NCBI GenBank assembly: GCA_963800505.1 | Contig: CAWDBL010000013.1 | Span: 124,001 to 188,000 of the forward strand | Direction: 5' to 3' | DNA: 64,000 nt | Origin: Fodinibacter sp963800505 | GTDB lineage: Bacteria > Actinomycetota > Actinomycetes > Actinomycetales > Dermatophilaceae | Part shown: positions 17,346 through 26,711 of the stretch, piece after piece | Layout: each line of letters begins with the position of its first letter | Position numbering within the stretch: position 1 is the stretch's first letter | Notes under the pieces: model-generated | The model's database searches: none | Told to the model about the DNA's origin: nothing | The model's input: the letters and a program-made list of their open reading frames with translations, nothing else | Translations under genes and position numbers: made by a program

Positions 17346-18398
17346 ATGCCGTCCCGTCGCCACCTGCTCGCCGCCGTCCCGGCGCTGGCCCTCGTCCTCG
17401 CCGGGTGCGCCACCGGCCCGACGGATGCCGGGGGCACCGGGTCGGCGAGCGCCGGCGCCGCGGCCGACCCCGCGGCCTACCCGGTGACGATCAGCCACGC
17501 GCATGGCACGACGACGATCGAGAAGGCGCCGACCCGGGTGGCCACCATCGGCTGGGCCGACGCCGACGTCGTGGCCGCGCTCGGGGTGGTGCCTGTGGGG
17601 GCCCCGAAGATCACCTGGGGCGGCAACGCCAGGGGCTCGACCGACTGGTTCGACGCGGCGGCGACGAGGCTCGGCGTCAAGGACGGCGACATCGCCCGCT
17701 ACGACGACTCGGCCGGCATCCCGTTCGACGACATCGCCGCCACGCGTCCCGACCTGATCCTCGGCCTGAGCTCGGGGGTGTCGAAGGAGGACTACGACAA
17801 GCTGGGCAAGATCGCCCCGGTCGTCGCCTACACCACCGCACCGTGGGGCACGCCGTGGCAGGAGCAGCTGAGCACCATCGGCACGGCCCTCGGCAAGCCG
17901 ACCGAGGCCGCCGCCCTGCTCGCCGACACGACCAAGGCCATCGACGACGCCGTCGCGGCGAACCCGCAGCTGGAGGGCAAGAAGGCGGCGTGGGCCTGGT
18001 TCAGCCCCACCGACCTGTCGACGGTCGGGCTCTACACCACCGCGGACCTGCGCCCCCAGATGCTGCGCGAGTTCGGCCTGGTCGACTCCCCGACGGTGGT
18101 GCAGCTCAGTGAGGCGAACCAGGGTGCCTTCTCGGTGAACCTCTCGGCCGAGAAGGCCTCGACCCTGGACGCCGACCTGGTGGTGTTCTACGCCGAGAAG
18201 GGCGCGGGGGCGAAGGAGATCACCGGCAACGCCCTGCTCGGCCAGATCCCGGCGCTGAAGAAGAAGCAGTACGTCGCCAGCGCCGACAACGCCGTCGCGC
18301 TGTCGATGTCGCTGCCCAGCCCGCTGTCGGTGCGCACGGCCGTCGACGAGTTCCTGCCCAAGATCGTCGCGGCGCTGGGCGGGACCCCCGCGTCGTGA
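17346..18398 (+). CDS. Iron-siderophore ABC transporter substrate-binding lipoprotein
   Basis: A 350-residue lipoprotein with a signal peptide and lipobox LVLAGC (Cys21). It has a periplasmic-binding fold of the FepB/FhuD type: N-lobe with RVATIGWADADVVAALGVVPVG and a helix-bridged C-lobe. It would capture ferric siderophore outside the membrane and deliver it to the two permeases encoded next. ATG 17346 follows the ribosome site GGAGG; an upstream in-frame GTG at 17322 is less likely. The permease gene begins within its stop codon. Confidence 0.93.
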   Translation: MPSRRHLLAAVPALALVLAGCATGPTDAGGTGSASAGAAADPAAYPVTISHAHGTTTIEKAPTRVATIGWADADVVAALGVVPVGAPKITWGGNARGSTDWFDAAATRLGVKDGDIARYDDSAGIPFDDIAATRPDLILGLSSGVSKEDYDKLGKIAPVVAYTTAPWGTPWQEQLSTIGTALGKPTEAAALLADTTKAIDDAVAANPQLEGKKAAWAWFSPTDLSTVGLYTTADLRPQMLREFGLVDSPTVVQLSEANQGAFSVNLSAEKASTLDADLVVFYAEKGAGAKEITGNALLGQIPALKKKQYVASADNAVALSMSLPSPLSVRTAVDEFLPKIVAALGGTPAS

Positions 18399-19468
18399 CG
18401 ACTGCGACCACCCTCGACCCGCGGCGAGTGGGCAGCTCGTCGCCGGGTCAGCCACGTCCGCACGCCAGACGGGGTGGGAGGGTGCCGCTGGGCGTGGCCG
18501 TCGCGGGTGGGGCGGTGCTCGTCGGCGTCACGGCGCTGCTCTCGGTCTCCGTCGGCGTGCAGCCGCTGGCGCCGGCCGCGGTGGTCGACGCGCTGCGCGG
18601 GATGCCGGCGGACGCCGAGACCGCCGCCGTCGTCGCCTCCCGCGTCGACCGCACCCTCATCGCGCTCGTCGTCGGCGCTGCGGTCGCCCTGAGCGGGGTG
18701 GTGCTGCAGGGTCTGACCCGCAACCCGATCGCCGAGCCCGGCATCCTCGGGCTCAACTCGGGAGCCGCGCTCGCAGTGGTGGTCGGCATCCGCTTCCTCG
18801 GGCTCACCACGGTGACCGGATATGTCGTCGCCGCCCTCGTCGGCACCGTGGTGGTGGCCGCACTCGTGCAGTCGCTCACCATGGTCGCGCCGCGCCGCAG
18901 TGCCGCCGTCTCGATGGCGCTCGCCGGGGCGGCGGTGATGGCGTTGTCGCAGAGCCTGATCGGGGCGGTGCTCGTCACCGACCGGGGCGCCCTCGACAGC
19001 TTCCGCTTCTGGCAGGTCGGCTCTGTCGCCGGGCGCGACGCCGGCCAGGTGCTCGACGTGCTGCCCTTCCTCGCCGTCGGCGCGGTGCTCGCGCTCTCCT
19101 CGGGGCCGACGCTCGACGCGGTCGCGCTCGGTGACGACGTCGCCCGGGGCCTGGGCCAGAACGTGCTGCTGCAGCGCGGGCTCGCGGCCGGCGGAGCGGT
19201 GCTGCTCGCGGCCGCCGCCACCGCGCTCGCCGGGCCGATCGCCTTCGTCGGCCTGGTCGTGCCCCACGCCGTGCGGGCCGTCGTCGGGGTCGGTCACCGC
19301 CGGGTGCTCGTGGTCTCGCTGCTCGTGGGCGGCGCGTTCGTGGTGCTGGCCGACGTCGTGGGTCGGCTCGTGGCCGCGCCGTCGGAGGTGCAGGCGGGCA
19401 TCGTCTGCGCGGTGCTCGGGGCGCCGGTGCTGGTCGCCGTGGTGCGCCGGGCCAAGGGGTTCGGATGA
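18395..19468 (+). CDS. FecCD-family iron-siderophore permease (first)
   Basis: A 357-residue permease with about nine to ten membrane helices. The family signature GLTRNPIAEPGILGLNSGAALAV lies near residues 108-130 and the ATPase-coupling region includes AGPIAFVGLVVPHAVR. It overlaps the upstream gene (GTGA) and the second permease (ATGA), so expression is tightly coupled. It forms a heterodimer with the next gene product. Confidence 0.93.
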   Translation: MTTATTLDPRRVGSSSPGQPRPHARRGGRVPLGVAVAGGAVLVGVTALLSVSVGVQPLAPAAVVDALRGMPADAETAAVVASRVDRTLIALVVGAAVALSGVVLQGLTRNPIAEPGILGLNSGAALAVVVGIRFLGLTTVTGYVVAALVGTVVVAALVQSLTMVAPRRSAAVSMALAGAAVMALSQSLIGAVLVTDRGALDSFRFWQVGSVAGRDAGQVLDVLPFLAVGAVLALSSGPTLDAVALGDDVARGLGQNVLLQRGLAAGGAVLLAAAATALAGPIAFVGLVVPHAVRAVVGVGHRRVLVVSLLVGGAFVVLADVVGRLVAAPSEVQAGIVCAVLGAPVLVAVVRRAKGFG

Positions 19469-20487
19469 CGGCCGGCGCGCTGGCCGCCGCCCGCCGGGGC
19501 CCGCGCCGCCGCCGCGCCCTGGTCGTGACCGGGCTCGGGCTGCTCCTCGTCGGGCTGGTGCTCGTGCGCGCACTGCTCGGCGACTACCGCGTCTCGCTGC
19601 CCGACGCGGTCCGCATCCTCGGCGGCGAGCAGGTCCCCGGCGCGTCGTTCGTGCTGATGGAGTCCACCCTGCCGCGGGCGGTGATGGCCGTGCTCGCCGG
19701 CGCGGCCTTCGGGGCGGCCGGTGCCGCCTTCCAGGTGATGCTGCGCAACCCGCTCGCGAGCCCCGACGTGCTCGGCATCACCCTGGGCGCGAGCGCCGGT
19801 GCGGTGCTCGCCGTCGTGGTGCTCGGGTGGCGCGGCACGCCGGTCACCCTGGCCGCGCTCTCCGGAGCCGTGCTCGCCGCGGCGCTCATCCTCAGCCAGG
19901 CGGGCGGTCGCGGTGGGGCCACCGGGCGCATGGTGCTCGTGGGCGTGGCGCTCGCGGCCGGACTGTCCGCCGTCGTGCACTGGGTGCTCGTGCGGGCCAG
20001 CATCTACCAGGCGCAGGACGCCATGGTCTGGCTCAGCGGCAGCCTCAACTCGGTCAGCTGGGCCGAGATCGGGCAGCTGCTCGTGCTCGACGCCCTGCTC
20101 CTGCCGCTGCTGCTCGTGCTCGGCAGGCGCCTGCCCGTGCTCGGCCTCGGCGACGACCTCGCGGCCGGGCTCGGCGTGCGGGTCGGTCGGCTGCGGGCCG
20201 GCGTCACGGCCGCCGTGGTCGCCCTCGTCGCGGCGGCCACCGCGGTCGTCGGGCCGATCGCCTTCGTCGGCTTCCTCAGCGGGCCGATCGCCCGGCGCCT
20301 CGTGCCCGGCCGCCCCGCCGTCGGCGTCGGCGCCCTCGTCGGTGCGGTCGTCGTGCTGGCCGCCGACCACGTTGCCGCCTACGGCATCCCGGGCACGGCA
20401 CTGCCGGTCGGCGTCGTCACCGGCCTGCTCGGTGCCCCGGTGCTGCTCTGGATGCTCCGCTCCCGGCCCAGGTCCCAGGAGGGCTGA
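19465..20487 (+). CDS. FecCD-family iron-siderophore permease (second)
   Basis: A 340-residue permease of the same family as the preceding gene. It has the matching signature VMLRNPLASPDVLGITLGAS and coupling region GPIAFVGFLSGPIARRL. Its start and stop codons overlap the flanking genes. Together with the first permease it forms the transmembrane channel for ferric siderophore. Confidence 0.93.
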   Translation: MTAGALAAARRGPRRRRALVVTGLGLLLVGLVLVRALLGDYRVSLPDAVRILGGEQVPGASFVLMESTLPRAVMAVLAGAAFGAAGAAFQVMLRNPLASPDVLGITLGASAGAVLAVVVLGWRGTPVTLAALSGAVLAAALILSQAGGRGGATGRMVLVGVALAAGLSAVVHWVLVRASIYQAQDAMVWLSGSLNSVSWAEIGQLLVLDALLLPLLLVLGRRLPVLGLGDDLAAGLGVRVGRLRAGVTAAVVALVAAATAVVGPIAFVGFLSGPIARRLVPGRPAVGVGALVGAVVVLAADHVAAYGIPGTALPVGVVTGLLGAPVLLWMLRSRPRSQEG

Positions 20488-21374
20488 TGACCATGACTGC
20501 CACCGGCCGCGCCACCCCCGTCCCCCCGCCGAACGTGGGTGAAGATCGTCGCCAGGACAACGATCTTCACCCACGTTCGCGCACCGAGGGGGTGCGACTG
20601 CGCGCGGATGCCGTGTGCCTGGGCTACGACGGACGCGTCGTCGTCGACGGGGTCACCCTCGAGGTGCCGACGGGGCAGGTGACCGTGGTCGTCGGGCCCA
20701 ACGGGTGCGGCAAGTCGACCCTGCTGCGTGGCCTCGGCCGGCTGCTGCGGCCGAGTGGTGGTGCGGTGCTGCTCGACGGCGAGGAGATCGGCAGCCTGCG
20801 CACCCGCGAGGTGGCCCGGCGCCTCGGCCTGCTGCCGCAGCAGCCGGTCGTGCCCGAGGGGGTCAGCGTGCTCGAGCTCGTCGAGCGGGGCCGCCACCCG
20901 CACTCCGGCCTGCTGCGCACCTGGAGCCGCGCCGACGAGGAGGCCGTCGCCGCGGCGCTCGAGCGCACCGACCTGGTGCAGCTCGCCGCGGTGCCGGTCG
21001 ACAGCCTGTCCGGCGGTCAGCGACAGCGGGTCTGGCTCGCCATGGTGCTGGCCCAGGCGACCCCGGTGCTGCTGCTCGACGAGCCCACGTCGTTCCTCGA
21101 CATCGCCCACCAGCTCGACGTGCTCGACCTCGTCCGACGGATGTGCGAGGAGTCGGGCACCACCGTCGTCATGGTGCTGCACGACCTCGCGATGGCCGCC
21201 CGCTACGCCGACCACCTCGTCGCCATGCGTGACGGTCGGGTCGTGGCCGAGGGCGCCCCGGGTGAGGTCGTCACGCCCGAGGTGATCGAGGACGTCTTCG
21301 GCGTCGCCGCCACCGTGCTCACCGACCCGGCGTCGGGTGCCCCCGTCGTCATCCCCCGCAGGAGGACCGCATGA
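20487..21374 (+). CDS. Iron-siderophore ABC transporter ATP-binding protein
   Basis: A 295-residue ATPase from ATG 20487, which overlaps the upstream TGA. Walker A is GPNGCGKST, the signature LSGGQRQRVW and Walker B VLLLDEPTSFLD. The first 35 residues are not conserved and are partly encoded by a 50-base palindrome; family similarity begins at about RLRADAVCLGYD, so GTG 20592 is an alternative start that would leave the palindrome untranslated. It powers import through the two FecCD permeases. Confidence 0.92.
   Translation: MTMTATGRATPVPPPNVGEDRRQDNDLHPRSRTEGVRLRADAVCLGYDGRVVVDGVTLEVPTGQVTVVVGPNGCGKSTLLRGLGRLLRPSGGAVLLDGEEIGSLRTREVARRLGLLPQQPVVPEGVSVLELVERGRHPHSGLLRTWSRADEEAVAAALERTDLVQLAAVPVDSLSGGQRQRVWLAMVLAQATPVLLLDEPTSFLDIAHQLDVLDLVRRMCEESGTTVVMVLHDLAMAARYADHLVAMRDGRVVAEGAPGEVVTPEVIEDVFGVAATVLTDPASGAPVVIPRRRTA
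20530..20579. repeat. Perfect 20-bp inverted repeat at the start of the ATPase gene
   Basis: CGAACGTGGGTGAAGATCGT at 20530-20549 is exactly reversed at 20560-20579, with a 10-base loop. The RNA would form a very stable hairpin in the middle of the operon, 12 bases before the alternative GTG start at 20592. It may be an intergenic palindromic repeat that has been captured in frame, or an element that tunes ATPase expression relative to the permeases. Confidence 0.75.
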
Positions 21375-22174
21375 CCACCATTGCCGAGCCGCTCGTGCGC
21401 ACCCAGCCGGCGCAGTTCGAGGCGACGGTCGTCGCCGTGACCGACCTCGGCGGCGGGATGACGCGGGTCACCTGCGCCGCCGACGGGCTGCGCTCCTTCG
21501 TGCCGTGCGGCCCCGACGAGTACGTCGGCCTGCTGATGCCGCCCGCGGGCCGGCCGCTCGTCATGCCCGACCCCGAGCCGGTGGACGTGCGCGCCTGCGT
21601 GGCCGCGCTCCCGGAGGCCGACCGGCCGGCGTTGCGGTGGTACACCATTCGCGACCACGACCCGGTGCTCGGGCACGTCGACCTCGACATCGTGACGCAC
21701 GGCGACAGCGGGCCCGGCTCGGCGTGGACCTGCCGGGCCCGCCGAGGCGACCCGGTCGGCATCCGTGCCGGTGGGGCGCTCTACCGCGGCGGTGAGGTGC
21801 GTGGCCGGCAGGTGCTCGTCGCCGACGAGACCGCGGTGCCCTCGGTGGCCGCCATCCTCGACTCGTGGGGTGGCGCCGGCGACGCGCGAGACCACGGGGT
21901 CGAGGTGCACGTCGAGGTCGCCGACCTCGCCGTGCTGGCGGCCTACGACCTGGGGGACGCCACCGTGCACCGTCGGGCCGGGCGGCCTGGCAGCACGCTC
22001 GTGCCGGCGCTGGAGGTGGCCCTCGCCGCTGCCGGCGGACCGGTCGACTACGCCTGGGTGTGCGGCGAGGCGGGCCTGGTCGCGGGCGCACGGCGAGTGC
22101 TGCGCCGGCACGGCACGGACCGCCGCAGCGTCTTCACCTGCGGCTACTGGAAGGTGGGACGGGCGCGTCCGTGA
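21371..22174 (+). CDS. Siderophore-interacting protein (ferric-siderophore reductase, FAD-binding)
   Basis: A 267-residue cytoplasmic flavoprotein of the SIP/ViuB family. The FAD-binding region contains RWYTIRDHDP, a variant of the usual R-x-Y-T/S motif, and the C-terminal NAD(P)-binding half ends WVCGEAGL and FTCGYWKVGR, a strong family mark. It reduces imported ferric siderophore to release iron. It overlaps the ATPase gene (ATGA) and ends the operon four bases from the convergent next gene. Confidence 0.92.
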   Translation: MTTIAEPLVRTQPAQFEATVVAVTDLGGGMTRVTCAADGLRSFVPCGPDEYVGLLMPPAGRPLVMPDPEPVDVRACVAALPEADRPALRWYTIRDHDPVLGHVDLDIVTHGDSGPGSAWTCRARRGDPVGIRAGGALYRGGEVRGRQVLVADETAVPSVAAILDSWGGAGDARDHGVEVHVEVADLAVLAAYDLGDATVHRRAGRPGSTLVPALEVALAAAGGPVDYAWVCGEAGLVAGARRVLRRHGTDRRSVFTCGYWKVGRARP

Positions 22175-22178
22175 GGCC

Positions 22179-22625
22179 TCACCACGCCTGAAGGTCGGTG
22201 GGCACGATCTCGATGACGACGTGGAACTTCTCGGCGATCGGCTCGAGCCCCATGCCGTAGGCCACCATCGCCTCGGCGTACTTGGCGGTGTAGGCCTCGC
22301 CGATCTCGGGCAGCCACTGCGTGGACGTGCGCTCGCTGATGACCGCCGGGCCGGACAGCACGACCACGCCGTTGCCGTCGGCGCGGGTGTGCAGGTGCAG
22401 CAGCGCGGGCGAGCCGCGCCGCACGTGGGCGACCTTGGCGGTGCGCGGCTCGCTCATCACGAGCAGCCGGTCGTGGTGCCAGAGGAACCACACCGGCACC
22501 GCGTGCGGGGACCCGTCGGCCCGCACCGTGGTGAGCCAGCCGATGTGGTCGGCGGCCAGCCGGGCCAGCACGTCGGCGTGCACCGGGTCGGTCGGGTCGA
22601 GCTGGAGGGCGGGGGTGTCGGTCAT
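22179..22625 (-). CDS. PPOX-class (F420/FMN-like) split-barrel protein
   Basis: A 148-residue protein of the pyridoxamine-phosphate-oxidase-like split-barrel fold, close to the TIGR03667/Rv3369 group of putative F420-dependent oxidoreductases. Visible marks are GWLTTVRADGSPHAVPVWFL and KVAHVRRGSPALLHL. It is likely a small reductase or cofactor-binding protein; its substrate is unknown. Convergent with the siderophore operon. Confidence 0.82.
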   Translation of the reverse strand: MTDTPALQLDPTDPVHADVLARLAADHIGWLTTVRADGSPHAVPVWFLWHHDRLLVMSEPRTAKVAHVRRGSPALLHLHTRADGNGVVVLSGPAVISERTSTQWLPEIGEAYTAKYAEAMVAYGMGLEPIAEKFHVVIEIVPTDLQAW

Positions 22626-22726
22626 GGGCGCACGCTACGCGCGGGCACCGACACGGGCACCCGCAACCACCCCCCGCCCGGACACCTTCACCACCGCGTC
22701 AGCACGCCCCGGTAGCGTCGGCGGCG

Positions 22727-23521
22727 ATGACCACTCCACACCTCGTCGCCCTCGACATCGACGGCACCACGGTCAACCACGAGGGCGAGCTCTCCGACGC
22801 CGTCCGCGAGACCGTGCGCGCCGTCGCCGACGCCGGGCACCACGTCACCATCGCCACCGGGCGCGCCATCATCGGCACCCTGCCCGTGCTCGACCGGCTC
22901 GGGCTCACCACCGGGTATGCCGTGTGCGCCAACGGCGCCGTGACCCTGCGGCTCGACCCGGCCCTCGACCTCGGCTACGAGATCCTCGAGGCGGTCACCT
23001 TCGACCCCGGCCCGGCGCTGCTGGTGCTGCGCGAGCACTTCCCGTCGGCGCTCGTGGCCGTCGAGGAGCTCGGCGTGGGGTTCAAGGTGACCGCGCCCTT
23101 CCCCGACGGCGAGCTCGACGGCAACCCGCGCGTGGTCCCGTTCGAGGAGCTGATGGCCACCCCGGTCACCCGGCTCACCCTGCGCGACCCGTCGAGCACC
23201 AGCGAGGAGTTCGTCGAGCGCACCAAGGACATCGGCCTGCACGGCGTCGAGTACGCCGTCGGGTGGAGCGCCTGGCTCGACATCAACCCCGAGGGCGTCT
23301 CGAAGGGGGCCGCCCTCGAGGCCATCCGGCGCCGGCTCGGCGTCGAGCCGATGCACACGGTGGCCGTCGGCGACCAGCGCAACGACCTCGAGATGCTGCG
23401 GTGGGCCGCCCGCGGGGTGGCCATGGGCAACGCGCCCGACGAGGTCAAGGCGGCCGCCGACGAGGTGGCGGGCGACGTCGACGACGACGGCCTGGTGCCG
23501 GTGCTGCGCGCCCTTCTCTGA
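22727..23521 (+). CDS. HAD-superfamily Cof-type phosphatase
   Basis: A 264-residue protein with the nucleophile motif DIDGTT (Asp10, Asp12), a Cof-type cap domain in the middle, and the C-terminal Mg-binding motif VGDQRNDLEML. Cof-type HAD proteins dephosphorylate sugar phosphates or cofactors. The substrate is not evident. It is 63 bases upstream of the DUF1206 gene. Confidence 0.88.
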   Translation: MTTPHLVALDIDGTTVNHEGELSDAVRETVRAVADAGHHVTIATGRAIIGTLPVLDRLGLTTGYAVCANGAVTLRLDPALDLGYEILEAVTFDPGPALLVLREHFPSALVAVEELGVGFKVTAPFPDGELDGNPRVVPFEELMATPVTRLTLRDPSSTSEEFVERTKDIGLHGVEYAVGWSAWLDINPEGVSKGAALEAIRRRLGVEPMHTVAVGDQRNDLEMLRWAARGVAMGNAPDEVKAAADEVAGDVDDDGLVPVLRALL

Positions 23522-23584
23522 GCGCTGCCAAGGAGGCGCGCACGCAAACCGCCGCGCCATCCTCACCGGTGGGAAGGTGTCCGG

Positions 23585-24376
23585 ATGGACACCACCGAGG
23601 CCACCACCGCAGCCCGCGAGGCGGGCAACAGCACGGTCGTCGAGTGGGGCGCGCGGCTCGGCTACGCCACCCTCGGGCTGATCCACCTGCTCATCGCCTG
23701 GATCGCCCTGAAGGTGGCCTGGAACATCGGTGGCGGGTCCAAGCAGGCCGACACCTCCGGTGCCCTGCAGACCCTGTCGTCTTCGAGCACCGGCATCGTG
23801 CTGCTCTGGATCTGCGTCGTGGGGTTCCTGCTGCTCGCCGTGTGGCAGCTGTTCGAGGCGGTCCTGAACCGTGGCGAGACCAGCGACCGGCTCAAGGCCG
23901 TCGCCAAGGGCGTGACCTACCTGTTCTTCGCGTGGACCACCTTCAAGGTGGGCCAGGGCGCGAACTCGTCGGCCGAGAAGAAGACCGAGGACTTCACCGC
24001 CACCCTGATGGGCAGCCCCGGCGGCCGGCTGCTCGTGGGCGTCGTCGGCCTCGTGGTGCTCGGCATCGCCGGCTACCACGTCTACAAGGGCTGGACGAAG
24101 AAGTTCCTCGAGGACCTGCGCGAGCACCCCGGCGACTGGGCCGTCACCGCGGGACGGATCGGCTACATCGCCAAGGGCGTCGCCCTGGTCATCGTCGGGT
24201 TCTTCTTCCTCGCGGCGGCCTGGCAGGCCGACCCTGACCAGGCCGCGGGCCTCGACGGCGCGCTCAAGACGGTCAAGGACCAGCCGTTCGGCCCGTACCT
24301 GCTGACCCTCGTGGCGGTCGGCATCGCCGCCTACGGCGTCTACTCCTTCGCCCGCGCGCGCTACGCGCGGGTCTGA
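23585..24376 (+). CDS. DUF1206 family membrane protein
   Basis: A 263-residue protein with six membrane segments arranged as three repeats of about 70-80 residues. Each repeat starts with a G-Y-A-x-x-G type motif: LGYATLGLIHL, AKGVTYLFFAW and IGYIAKGVALV. This is the DUF1206 architecture. Function is unknown. Its last 16 bases overlap the 3' end of the convergent phosphatase gene. Confidence 0.85.
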   Translation: MDTTEATTAAREAGNSTVVEWGARLGYATLGLIHLLIAWIALKVAWNIGGGSKQADTSGALQTLSSSSTGIVLLWICVVGFLLLAVWQLFEAVLNRGETSDRLKAVAKGVTYLFFAWTTFKVGQGANSSAEKKTEDFTATLMGSPGGRLLVGVVGLVVLGIAGYHVYKGWTKKFLEDLREHPGDWAVTAGRIGYIAKGVALVIVGFFFLAAAWQADPDQAAGLDGALKTVKDQPFGPYLLTLVAVGIAAYGVYSFARARYARV

Positions 24377-25107
24377 ACGCCGGTCTCCTCGCTGCCCGCA
24401 CGGGCCCGGTTCGAGGTGTCGGATGCCGGCTCGCGCCGTAGGTAGTTCCACGCGAGCAGGGCGCACAGTGCGCCGTTGAGCATGCCGACGACGACGTCGG
24501 AGACGTGGTGGGCGCCGCGGTAGAGGCGGGCGTACGTCACGAGCAGCGGCGCGGCGATGCACAGGACGATGACGACCCGGCGCACCACGAGGTTCTCGAT
24601 GCGGGTCGCCATCAGGGCGAACGAGACATAGAGCGCGGTCGAGGCGCCCACGTGGCCGCTGGGATAGCTCGACGTCGGCGGGGCGGGGTCGAGCCGGTCG
24701 ACCGGGGGTCGCTCGCGACCCACGACGGCGGTGGCGATGACGAACACCGTCGCCTGCACCGAGATGGCGACGAGGGGCACGACGGCGAACCACCACTCCT
24801 TGGTGCGCCACCACACGAGCGCGGACACGATGACCGCGACCGCGATGACGTACTCGGTGTTGCCGATCATCGACATGAAGTGCGTGATGGTGTTCCAGGT
24901 CTGCGTGCGACCGTCCTCCAACGACGTGCTGATGCCGTTCTCGGACTTCGCGAGCGACTCGAGTGGCCCCAGGAGGAGGAAGCCGAAGCCGACGATGACG
25001 GCGAAGACGGCGACAGCCGGCAGCACGGCTCGCACGGCCACGTCGCGCAGCGCCGAGGTGACCTTCGGGCGGCTGTGGTCGTCGTCCCAGCGGGTGAGGA
25101 ACGGCAT
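24361..25107 (-). CDS. PAP2-family membrane phosphatase (first of two)
   Basis: A 248-residue membrane protein with about six helices. The three PAP2 catalytic motifs are present: RERP, SYPSGH, and RGAHHVSDVVVG. Members remove phosphate from lipid phosphates such as phosphatidate or undecaprenyl diphosphate on the outer face of the membrane. The start codon shares a base with the stop of the upstream paralogous gene. Confidence 0.88.
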   Translation of the reverse strand: MPFLTRWDDDHSRPKVTSALRDVAVRAVLPAVAVFAVIVGFGFLLLGPLESLAKSENGISTSLEDGRTQTWNTITHFMSMIGNTEYVIAVAVIVSALVWWRTKEWWFAVVPLVAISVQATVFVIATAVVGRERPPVDRLDPAPPTSSYPSGHVGASTALYVSFALMATRIENLVVRRVVIVLCIAAPLLVTYARLYRGAHHVSDVVVGMLNGALCALLAWNYLRREPASDTSNRARAGSEETGVQTRA

Positions 25108-25838
25108 CAGGTCTCCTGGGGGGTGGGTGGGCCGATGTCGGGGTCGTCGACCTCGGTGGGGTCAGGGGGGTTCCAGCCGACGTAGCCGGCGTAGGAGGCG
25201 AGGGCCAGGCCGACGCCGGTGAGCACGCCGACCGTGACGTCACTGGGGTAGTGCACGCCGAGCAGTACCCGGTCGAGCGCCGTGACGAGCACGATGAGGG
25301 CGGCGAGCACCACCGCGGTGACGCGGGCCCAGAGCGGCTTGAGCAGGGGCCACAGCAGGATGACGACGATGGTCGCCCAGGCGGCGGAGTTCAGCGCATG
25401 GCCCGACGGGAACGAGTAGCCGGGGGCCTTGGACACGGGGTCCTCGACCACCGGGCGGGCCCGCTGGAAGACGTCCTTGGCGGCGAAGCCGATGAACCAG
25501 GCGACCATCATCGTGCCGAAGGCCCACCAGGCGCGCGTGCGCAGGCCCTTGGCGAGCCACACCCACAGGCACAGGAGGGTGCCCACGAGGTAGAGCCGGA
25601 TCGGCTGGGTGAGCCACTGCCAGGTGATCAAGAAGGACCGCAGCTCGTCGCGGGGCCGGCTGAACGAGGTGGTCGCGGAGATGACGTGGTCGTCGAGGGT
25701 CTGCAGCGGGCCCCACTTGCTGCGCACGAGGAAGCCGACGCCGAACAGCACCACGGCCACGAGCACCCCGTAGGCGAAGGCCCGACCGAGCCGGCGCCCA
25801 TGGGTGCGGGTCGGCGTCTCGGCCGTCGTCCTGCTCAC
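25107..25838 (-). CDS. PAP2-family membrane phosphatase (second of two)
   Basis: A 243-residue paralogue of the downstream gene, with motifs RARPVV, SFPSGH and LLGVHYPSDVTVG. The two genes are translationally coupled and presumably arose by duplication, though they have diverged substantially. They may act on different lipid phosphates in envelope synthesis. Divergent from the methyltransferase gene. Confidence 0.87.
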   Translation of the reverse strand: MSRTTAETPTRTHGRRLGRAFAYGVLVAVVLFGVGFLVRSKWGPLQTLDDHVISATTSFSRPRDELRSFLITWQWLTQPIRLYLVGTLLCLWVWLAKGLRTRAWWAFGTMMVAWFIGFAAKDVFQRARPVVEDPVSKAPGYSFPSGHALNSAAWATIVVILLWPLLKPLWARVTAVVLAALIVLVTALDRVLLGVHYPSDVTVGVLTGVGLALASYAGYVGWNPPDPTEVDDPDIGPPTPQET

Positions 25839-25904
25839 CGACCTGTTCTACCCGAATGCGGCAGCGAGAAGCGGTTCTCCTACCCGTGGGATGCTGGGGC
25901 CGCC

Positions 25905-26711
25905 ATGGCCGAGCTGCACGTGACGTCCGCGTCGAACCCCCGCCTGCGGGCGGTGCTCGCGCTGCGCCGGCGCCGGGTGCGCGAGCAGGAGGGTCGCACG
26001 GTCGTCGACGGCTACGAGGAGCTCACGCTGGCCCTGGACGCCGGGGTGGTGCCCGACACCGTGCTGCACTGCCCCGAGCTGATGCTCGACCCGCAGCGCC
26101 AGTCGGTGCTGGTGGAGCGGGCGCGGGGTCTGGGCGCGAGCACCATCCGCTGCAGCCGCACCGCTTTCGAGAAGGTCGCGTACCGCGAGGGGCCCGACGG
26201 CTTCCTCGCCGTGGTGCCGGTGGCCGGGGCGGCCCTCGACGACCTGGTGCTGCCACCCGACCCGCTGGTGCTGGTCTGCGAGGGGCTCGAGAAGCCCGGC
26301 AACCTGGGCGCGGTGCTGCGCACGGCGGATGCCGCGGGCGTCGCCGCCGTCGTGGCCGCCGACCCGGTCACCGACTGGGGCAACCCCAACGTGGTGCGCT
26401 CCAGCAAGGGCACCGTCTTCTCCGTGCCGGTGGCCGCCGCGGGCACCGCGGAGGTACTGGGCTGGCTGCGGCGCAACGGCATCCGGCTGGTGGCGACCAC
26501 CCCCGACACCGACACCGCGCACACGGCCGTCGACTACCGGGGCGCGGTGGCGATCGCCGTGGGCACCGAGAAGGAGGGCCTCACCGACGTCGTGCTGGAT
26601 GCCGCCGACGCCCGGGTGCGCATCCCGATGGTGGGCCGGGTCAACTCGCTGAACGCCGCGACCGCCGCTGCGGTCGTGGTGTACGAGGCCGTCCGCCAGC
26701 GCTCCGGGTGA
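25905..26711 (+). CDS. TrmH/SpoU-family RNA 2'-O-ribose methyltransferase
   Basis: A 268-residue protein. The N-terminal substrate-binding domain includes RRRVREQEGRTVVDGYEEL. The SpoU knot motifs are complete: EKPGNLGAVLRTADAAG, VGTEKEGLTD and IPMVGRVNSLNAATAAAV. It transfers a methyl group from S-adenosylmethionine to ribose in rRNA or tRNA; the exact nucleotide cannot be told. The start at ATG 25905 gives the normal N-terminus. Confidence 0.9.
   Translation: MAELHVTSASNPRLRAVLALRRRRVREQEGRTVVDGYEELTLALDAGVVPDTVLHCPELMLDPQRQSVLVERARGLGASTIRCSRTAFEKVAYREGPDGFLAVVPVAGAALDDLVLPPDPLVLVCEGLEKPGNLGAVLRTADAAGVAAVVAADPVTDWGNPNVVRSSKGTVFSVPVAAAGTAEVLGWLRRNGIRLVATTPDTDTAHTAVDYRGAVAIAVGTEKEGLTDVVLDAADARVRIPMVGRVNSLNAATAAAVVVYEAVRQRSG

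Noticed and set aside
22688..25243. 851-codon leftward open frame over HAD and DUF1206 genes
   Set aside because: Opposite strand to two recognisable proteins, and its product is Arg/Gly/Ala-rich without domains.
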